Part shown: positions 59,341 to 64,000 of the stretch, one piece after another
Layout: each line of letters opens with the position of its first letter
Numbering within the stretch: position 1 is the first letter of the stretch
DNA from: Gallaecimonas xiamenensis 3-C-1
GTDB taxonomy: Bacteria; Pseudomonadota; Gammaproteobacteria; Enterobacterales; Gallaecimonadaceae
Length of the DNA: 64,000 nucleotides
Reading direction: 5' to 3'
Assembly: GCF_000299915.1 (NCBI RefSeq)
Contig: NZ_AMRI01000006.1
Span: 102,905-166,904 of the forward strand
Notes under the pieces: model-generated
The model's database searches: none
Seen by the model: the letters and a program-made list of their open reading frames with translations, nothing else
What the model was told of the DNA's origin: nothing
Translations under genes and position numbers: made by a program

Positions 59341-60198
59341 ATGAAAGTGACAGGGATAGACCACCAAGGGCAGCAACACCCCCTGCACCTGGACAGCTGG
59401 TGCTTCTCCGGTGGCGAAGAGCATATCCGCTTTGCCCCGGCGCCATGGGAAAGCCTGCGCAGCATTGAGGTCAGCATCCGTCTGGCCGACTCAGCGGCGG
59501 TGATGCGGCTGCTGCTGATCAAGGACGCCCTTGACCGCCTCGCCCCCCGGGCCAGCAAAGCGCTGCTGGTGCCGTACTTCCCCTATGCCCGCCAAGACCG
59601 GGTCTGTGTACCGGGCGAAGCCTTCGGCGTCGAACTGATGGCCAAACTCCTTAAAGGGGCGGGTTTCGATAGCATCGAGAGCTGGGATCTGCATTCTGCC
59701 GTCAGCCAACAACTGCTGGGCAACGACGGGGTCAGCCAGGCGCAATTGGTGGGTGAGTTTGCCGCCCTGACCGATTGGCTGCAGACCCATCAAGCCATGC
59801 TGGTGGCACCCGACAAGGGGGCCAGCGCCAAGATTGGCCAGGTGGCTGCCCAGCTGCACCTGCAAGGCATCGAAGCCGGCGTCATCCAAGCCAGCAAGAA
59901 GCGGGACCCAGTCTCAGGGCAGATCCTGGCTACCGAAGTGGACGCCGATGTGGCCGGCAAGAATCTGCTGATCCTCGACGACATCTGTGACGGGGGCCGT
60001 ACCTTTATCGAGCTGGCCAAAGTGCTAAAGGAGAAAGGGGCAGGGAGCATAGGGCTCTACGTGACCCACGGCATCTTTTCCAAGGGCCTGGCCCCCTTTG
60101 CCGGCCTTATCGACGACATCTTCACCACCGACTCCATCCGCAACCAGGACGGCCTCGAAGGCCTGGTCCAGTACGCCCGATTCGAAGCAAGGAGCTAA
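59341..60198 (+). CDS. Ribose-phosphate pyrophosphokinase-like protein of the NAD-salvage operon
   Basis: The 285-residue protein resembles PRPP synthase: VPYFPYARQDRV, SIESWDLHSAVSQQLLG, APDKGASAKI and the PRPP-loop ILDDICDGGRTF. It is about 30 residues shorter than the housekeeping Prs and diverged in its metal-binding motif. A PRPP supply for NadV is the obvious role, inferred from the operon. The start at 59341 has AGGAG upstream. It ends 2 bases before nadV. Confidence 0.88.
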   Translation: MKVTGIDHQGQQHPLHLDSWCFSGGEEHIRFAPAPWESLRSIEVSIRLADSAAVMRLLLIKDALDRLAPRASKALLVPYFPYARQDRVCVPGEAFGVELMAKLLKGAGFDSIESWDLHSAVSQQLLGNDGVSQAQLVGEFAALTDWLQTHQAMLVAPDKGASAKIGQVAAQLHLQGIEAGVIQASKKRDPVSGQILATEVDADVAGKNLLILDDICDGGRTFIELAKVLKEKGAGSIGLYVTHGIFSKGLAPFAGLIDDIFTTDSIRNQDGLEGLVQYARFEARS

Positions 60199-60200
60199 TC

Positions 60201-61784
60201 ATGAGCATCATCGCCCCCAGCATGCAAAAAGACGTCTACAAGGAATTTCACGGTCGTGCCTACCACCCGGAGGTGACCCGGGTCTACGCCAACTTCACCT
60301 CCCGCAGCGGCAAGAACGCCAATGTACCCGGTTGTGACAAGGTGGCTTTCGTGGGCCTTCAGTACTTCATCAAAAGCTACCTGATGGAGGAATGGGACAG
60401 CTTCTTCAAGATGCCCAAGGCTGAGGCCGTGGGCCGCCATAAGCGCATCCTGAGTGCCATGCTGGGTTACCAGGTGGACGTCAGCTACCTCGAAGCCCTC
60501 CATGACCTGGGTTACCTGCCGCTGCAGATCAAGGCCTTGCCTGAGGGCACCCTGGTGCCTTACCAAGTGCCGCCCATGACGGTGGTCAACACCCACCCGG
60601 ATTTCCCCTGGCTCACCAACATGATTGAGACCGTGCTGAGCTGTGAAAACTGGCCTATCCAAACCAGCGCCACCACTGCCGCCGCCTACTTCAAGGTGTT
60701 CCGGGACTATGCCGCCAAGACCGGCCTGCCTTTGGAGATGGTGCCTTTCCAGGGCCACGACTTCAGCTTCAGGGGCATGTTCGGTAAGCAGGCGGCAGCC
60801 ATGAGTGGCTTTGGCCACCTGGCAGCCGGCTTTGTTGGTACCGACACCATTCCCGCCGTGCTCTTTGCCGAGCAGTACTACAACGCCGACGTGGACAAGG
60901 AACTGGTGGGTTGCTCTGTGGACGCCACCGAACACTCCGTTACCTGCTCCTGGATACTGGAAGGGGAGATCGCCTTCTTCCGTTATCTGATGCAGGAACA
61001 ATCTCCCAAGGGCATCCTCAGCGTGGTATCTGATACCTGGGATTTTTGGACCCTGGTGACCCGTTACCTGCCGGAACTCAAAGAAGAGATCCTGGCCCGC
61101 GAAGGCACCCTGGTGATCCGCCCCGACTCCGGTGACCCGGTGAAGATCCTCACTGGCTATTTGGTCGCTCCCCAGTCTCTCACCGGCCAATGCGGTTCCC
61201 TGGAAGAAGCCCAGGCCCTGGCTGCTAAGGACGGCTTCGAAGCGGTGCGCTTTGGTGACAGCTACCATGACCTTACCGGCCAGGAGCTGATGGACTGCGA
61301 GGTCAAAGGCCTTATCGAATGCCTCTGGGACATCTTCGGCGGCAGCCTCACCGACAAGGGCTTCAAGCTCCTCGACGACCATATCGGTGCCATCTACGGT
61401 GATGCCATCACCCTGGTGCGTCAGCAACAGATCCTGCAGCGGCTCATGGATAAGGGCTTTGCCTCCAAAGTGGTGCTGGGCATCGGTTCCTACAGCTACC
61501 AGTTCGTGACCCGCGACACCCACGGCTCAGCGGTCAAGGCCACCCACGTCATCAAGGATGGCGAACCCCTGGCTATCTTCAAGGCGCCCAAGACCGATAC
61601 CCAGAAGCGTTCCGCCCGAGGCCTGTTGCAGGTGGTGGAAGTGGACGGCACCTTGCAGCTGCGTGACGACGTCAGCCCCGAAGAAGAAGAGCAGGGCCTG
61701 CTGGAGACCGTTTACCTGGATGGCAAGCTGGTTAAGGAAACCAGCCTCAGCGAGATCCGGACTCGGATAGCCAACCAGCTCTAA
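60201..61784 (+). CDS. nadV: Nicotinamide phosphoribosyltransferase NadV
   Basis: NadV turns nicotinamide and PRPP into NMN, a one-step NAD salvage. The 527-residue protein is full-length NAMPT-like: NFTSRSGKNA near the front, GHDFSFRGMFGKQAAAMSG, VVSDTWDFWTLVTRYLPE, VIRPDSGDPVKIL and GIGSYSYQ. AGGAG precedes the ATG. The operon with a Prs-like gene and upstream nrtR makes a self-contained salvage locus. Confidence 0.95.
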   Translation: MSIIAPSMQKDVYKEFHGRAYHPEVTRVYANFTSRSGKNANVPGCDKVAFVGLQYFIKSYLMEEWDSFFKMPKAEAVGRHKRILSAMLGYQVDVSYLEALHDLGYLPLQIKALPEGTLVPYQVPPMTVVNTHPDFPWLTNMIETVLSCENWPIQTSATTAAAYFKVFRDYAAKTGLPLEMVPFQGHDFSFRGMFGKQAAAMSGFGHLAAGFVGTDTIPAVLFAEQYYNADVDKELVGCSVDATEHSVTCSWILEGEIAFFRYLMQEQSPKGILSVVSDTWDFWTLVTRYLPELKEEILAREGTLVIRPDSGDPVKILTGYLVAPQSLTGQCGSLEEAQALAAKDGFEAVRFGDSYHDLTGQELMDCEVKGLIECLWDIFGGSLTDKGFKLLDDHIGAIYGDAITLVRQQQILQRLMDKGFASKVVLGIGSYSYQFVTRDTHGSAVKATHVIKDGEPLAIFKAPKTDTQKRSARGLLQVVEVDGTLQLRDDVSPEEEEQGLLETVYLDGKLVKETSLSEIRTRIANQL

Positions 61785-61789
61785 GAAAG

Positions 61790-61816
61790 AAAGGCGGGAA
61801 TACCCCGCCTTTTTTT
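61790..61816 (+). terminator. Terminator after nadV
   Basis: AAAGGCGGG / CCCGCCTTT followed by a run of T residues, a few bases after the nadV stop. It touches the parS at 61816. Confidence 0.9.
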
Positions 61817-61831
61817 GTTTCACGTGAAACA
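61816..61831. promoter_or_regulatory. parS centromere site between nadV and the ABC-F gene
   Basis: A second exact TGTTTCACGTGAAACA. It lies between the nadV terminator and the ABC-F stop codon, in the 3' ends of two converging genes. Confidence 0.95.
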
Positions 61832-61834
61832 TGA

Positions 61835-63433
61835 CTACCAAGGCGCCAAGTGCCAGGCTGGTGGCGATAGCCTCAGCCTGTGACTTGGCTTTAGCTGCTG
61901 GAGAAAATCCTGGTCGTGAGATACCACCACCAAGGCTCCCTGGTAACGGCTCAGCAAGGATTCCAGGGCCTGCAGCGAGGGTAGATCCAGGTGGTTGCTG
62001 GGTTCATCCAGGATCAGCAAATCAGGAGGCTCGGCATTGAGCAGCAACAGGGCAAGGGCAGCCTTGATGCGCTCACCGCCACTGAGGTCGGCGCAGGCGA
62101 CGGCCAGCCTGGGGGCGTCGAATCCCATATGGGCTAGCCAGGTCCTGAGCTGCCCCTGGTCCTTGCCTTGGCTTGCCGGTAGCTGCGCCAGTAATGACTG
62201 ACCCGGGTCCAGCAGGGATGCCTGCTGATCAAGGTAACCCAGCCTACCGTTGAGATGCCGGTTGCCCGATGCCGGCAAGGTCCCGGCCATCACCTGCAGC
62301 AAGCTGGACTTGCCACTGCCGTTGTCCCCAACTACTGCCAGGCGTTGCCCCTTGGCCAAGGTCAGGTTTAACGGACCCAGCTGCGGCCCCTGTAGCAGCA
62401 CTATCTGATCCAGCTTCAGTACAGTCCTACCAGTTGCCTGCGGTTGTGTGCCCAAGTGCAGGTGGATCTGTTGCACCTGTTCTACTCGGCGTCCCGCCTC
62501 GGCAATATCCCCTTCCAGCTTTTCCCGGCGCTGCTGCTGATGCAGTTGCAGCTTACCCATGGTTTTTTGGCTGCCTTGCTTTTGTCTACCCAGCAGTATC
62601 TTGGCCTGGTTTTGGTCGGCCTTGGCAGCGGTTGCCTGGCGTCTGTGCATTCTTTCCTTCTGGGCTTGGAGCTGCTGTTGTTCCTTACGGCGCTGGTGTT
62701 TCAACTGTTGCAGTTGTTGGTTGACCTGAGCCCTTTCTTCTTCCTTATGCCGCTGGTAGTCCTGGTAGTTGCCGCCATAGCTTCTGAGCCCCAAAGGGGA
62801 GAGTTCATAGATCCGTTCCATGGCTGCCAGCAGTTGTCGGTCATGGCTGACAACCAGCAGGGCCCCTTGCCACTGCTCCAACTGATTGAGTAGCTGCTGT
62901 CTTGCCCGGCTGTCCAGGTGATTGGTGGGTTCATCCAGGATCAAGCAATCGGCGCCAGCCAATACGGCACCGGCCAGGGCCACTTGCATGGCTTCACCGC
63001 CACTGACTTCGGCCGCTGCCATGGCCGGTGACAGATGCCCCAAACCCCTCTGAGCCAGCAGGCTTTGCAGGCGTCCAGGCAGGGTCCAGTCGTTGCCGAG
63101 AATATCGAAGTCGGCTTGGTCCAGGCTGCCGGCTTCGATGCGGGCCAGGGCCTGTAGACGCTGCTCAACCCCCAGCAATCCAGCCAGGGTAAGGCCAGGT
63201 GTGACCAATAGTTGCTGTGGCAGGTAATAGAGGGTGCCGCCCCTGTTGCATTGGCCGGAGCTGGGTTGGCGCAGTCCGGCCAGCAGTTGCGCTAAGACGG
63301 ATTTACCTACGCCGTTGCGGCCGACCAGGGCAGAACGTTGCAGGTCCATCTGGGCATTGAGTTGGGAGAAGAGAGTCCTGCCGTCAGGCAGCACATAAGA
63401 GACGTTTTCCAACGTCAGGAATGGGGTCGTCAT
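61835..63433 (-). CDS. ABC-F family ATPase
   Basis: ABC-F proteins act on the ribosome rather than as transporters. The 532-residue protein has two ABC cassettes: GRNGVGKS, EVSGGEAMQVALAG, DCLILDEPTNHLD, and GDNGSGKS, DLSGGERIKAALAL, DLLILDEPSNHLD. They are joined by a long charged coiled-coil linker (about residues 230-330). No membrane helix is seen. ATG at 63433 has GGAGC upstream; the in-frame extension of 50 residues is not family-like. Role is likely translation or drug protection; which subfamily is not clear. Confidence 0.9.
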   Translation of the reverse strand: MTTPFLTLENVSYVLPDGRTLFSQLNAQMDLQRSALVGRNGVGKSVLAQLLAGLRQPSSGQCNRGGTLYYLPQQLLVTPGLTLAGLLGVEQRLQALARIEAGSLDQADFDILGNDWTLPGRLQSLLAQRGLGHLSPAMAAAEVSGGEAMQVALAGAVLAGADCLILDEPTNHLDSRARQQLLNQLEQWQGALLVVSHDRQLLAAMERIYELSPLGLRSYGGNYQDYQRHKEEERAQVNQQLQQLKHQRRKEQQQLQAQKERMHRRQATAAKADQNQAKILLGRQKQGSQKTMGKLQLHQQQRREKLEGDIAEAGRRVEQVQQIHLHLGTQPQATGRTVLKLDQIVLLQGPQLGPLNLTLAKGQRLAVVGDNGSGKSSLLQVMAGTLPASGNRHLNGRLGYLDQQASLLDPGQSLLAQLPASQGKDQGQLRTWLAHMGFDAPRLAVACADLSGGERIKAALALLLLNAEPPDLLILDEPSNHLDLPSLQALESLLSRYQGALVVVSHDQDFLQQLKPSHRLRLSPPAWHLAPW

Positions 63434-63604
63434 GCAAAGCTCCATGGATACCAAGTACTCGGACTCCGCGCTGGTCAGCGGCGAAGAAGGAGAAACCGTC
63501 GGTAGGACGGCGGTATCAATAGCGCATTGGACGAACCCTCGGTGGTCGGTAAGAGGCCCTATCCTAGGAAAAAGAAGCGCCATGATGCAAGTAGATAATG
63601 AGGC

Positions 63605-63620
63605 TGTTTCACGTGGAACA
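63605..63620. promoter_or_regulatory. parS-like site next to the LysR gene
   Basis: TGTTTCACGTGGAACA differs from the perfect palindrome at one base, a variation seen in active parS sites. It ends one base before the stop codon of the LysR gene. Confidence 0.85.
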
Positions 63621-64000
63621 TCATGAGCCTGGTGCTGCGCGCGCGAGAACGGAGTCCCTGATGAACTGACGCAGCCAGCGATGGGCGGTGTCGTTATGGT
63701 GCTTCTCGTGCCATAGCATCACCATCTGGAAGCTAGGTGCCTGAAAGGGGACGGGGTGTGTTTTGAGCCCGGTACCCGGTATCAGCCGGGAGGGCACCAT
63801 GGCCACCAAATCAGAGCTTTCCAGCAGCTGGCACATAAAGTTGAAGTGCGGCACGGACAGCACCACCTTGCGCTTGTGGCCGAGCATGGCCAATACCTGA
63901 TCGGTGCCGCCACTGAAGCCGCCGCCGTTGGGGGAAACCATCACATGCTCCAGGCGACAAAAGCGGTCCATATCCAGTGGCTGGCGCAGCTGGGGGGGGG
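63621..64000 (-). CDS. LysR-family transcriptional regulator, 3' part (5' end outside window)
   Basis: About 126 residues are visible, open to the window edge. The sequence reads like the C-terminal effector-binding domain of a LysR regulator: SSDLVAMVPSRLIPGTGLKTHPVPFQ, MLWHEKHHNDTAHRWLRQFIRDSV. The DNA-binding part is outside the window. The window's last bases are a run of G. Its targets are unknown. Confidence 0.85.
   Translation of the reverse strand, partial: PPQLRQPLDMDRFCRLEHVMVSPNGGGFSGGTDQVLAMLGHKRKVVLSVPHFNFMCQLLESSDLVAMVPSRLIPGTGLKTHPVPFQAPSFQMVMLWHEKHHNDTAHRWLRQFIRDSVLARAAPGS

Noticed and set aside
63434..63583. A 50-residue N-terminal extension or leader peptide of the ABC-F protein
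   Set aside because: The extension is unlike the family and a good ribosome-binding site precedes the ATG at 63433. No attenuator hairpin with a T run could be defined.
63990..64000. Run of G at the window end as a special signal
   Set aside because: It is short and at the edge; it fits within the open LysR frame and cannot be judged without flanking sequence.

Overview
The window is chromosomal DNA from a GC-rich gammaproteobacterium. It carries the replication-origin neighbourhood: rpmH-rnpA-yidD-yidC-mnmE diverging from dnaA-dnaN-recF-gyrB, a recognisable oriC between mnmG and mioC, parAB with parS sites, and the whole atp operon. Protein sequences and gene order suggest the Gallaecimonas / Aeromonadales / Alteromonadales area, but the genus is an inference. 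No tRNA, rRNA, CRISPR array or complete insertion sequence was seen.

Region by region. (1) 1-578 is the 3' part of a LysR-type regulator. (2) 598-5446 is an island of lower GC, bounded by a 21-bp direct repeat and holding a complete type II CBASS anti-phage operon: patatin phospholipase capV, DncV-like nucleotidyltransferase, E1/E2 fusion cap2 and JAMM protease cap3. It lies just downstream of glmS, the classical Tn7 attachment locus, and its outer edge carries what looks like the left end of a Tn7-like transposon. (3) 5478-9511 holds glmS, a DeoR-family regulator and glmU. (4) 9601-16523 is atpIBEFHAGDC. (5) 16869-21131 is parB, parA, rsmG and mnmG. (6) 21190-21510 is oriC, followed by mioC. 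(7) 21980-47996 is a roughly 26-kb block between mioC and the mnmE cluster, two loci that sit close together in many relatives. It contains gspBA, a VpsR-like sigma-54-type regulator, a small gene behind a good sigma-54 promoter, a c-di-GMP-I riboswitch leading a secreted M11-like metalloprotease with Ig/cadherin-like repeats, a 1464-residue secreted repeat protein, an Xps-type type II secretion operon (gspEFGHIJKLM-N-D), and an aaeXAB-like efflux operon. (8) 48035-51986 holds a small DUF551-like gene and mnmE-yidC-yidD-rnpA-rpmH. (9) 52359-58409 is dnaA-dnaN-recF-gyrB. (10) 58502-61784 is an NAD-salvage locus (nrtR, a Prs-like gene, nadV) with two NrtR-type operators. (11) The window ends with an ABC-F ATPase and the 3' part of another LysR-type gene.

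How it fits together. The core genes handle initiation, segregation, ATP synthesis and cell-wall precursors. The accessory block looks like an export module: the T2SS and GspAB for secretion, large secreted proteins as likely cargo, and two independent hints of c-di-GMP control. The CBASS island is abortive-infection defence parked at a transposon hot spot.

The most noteworthy observations are the CBASS/Tn7-like-end/glmS arrangement, the riboswitch whose flanking sequences can alternately pair with the ribosome-binding region of the protease gene, and the three parS sites, one inside recF and one touching a stop codon.
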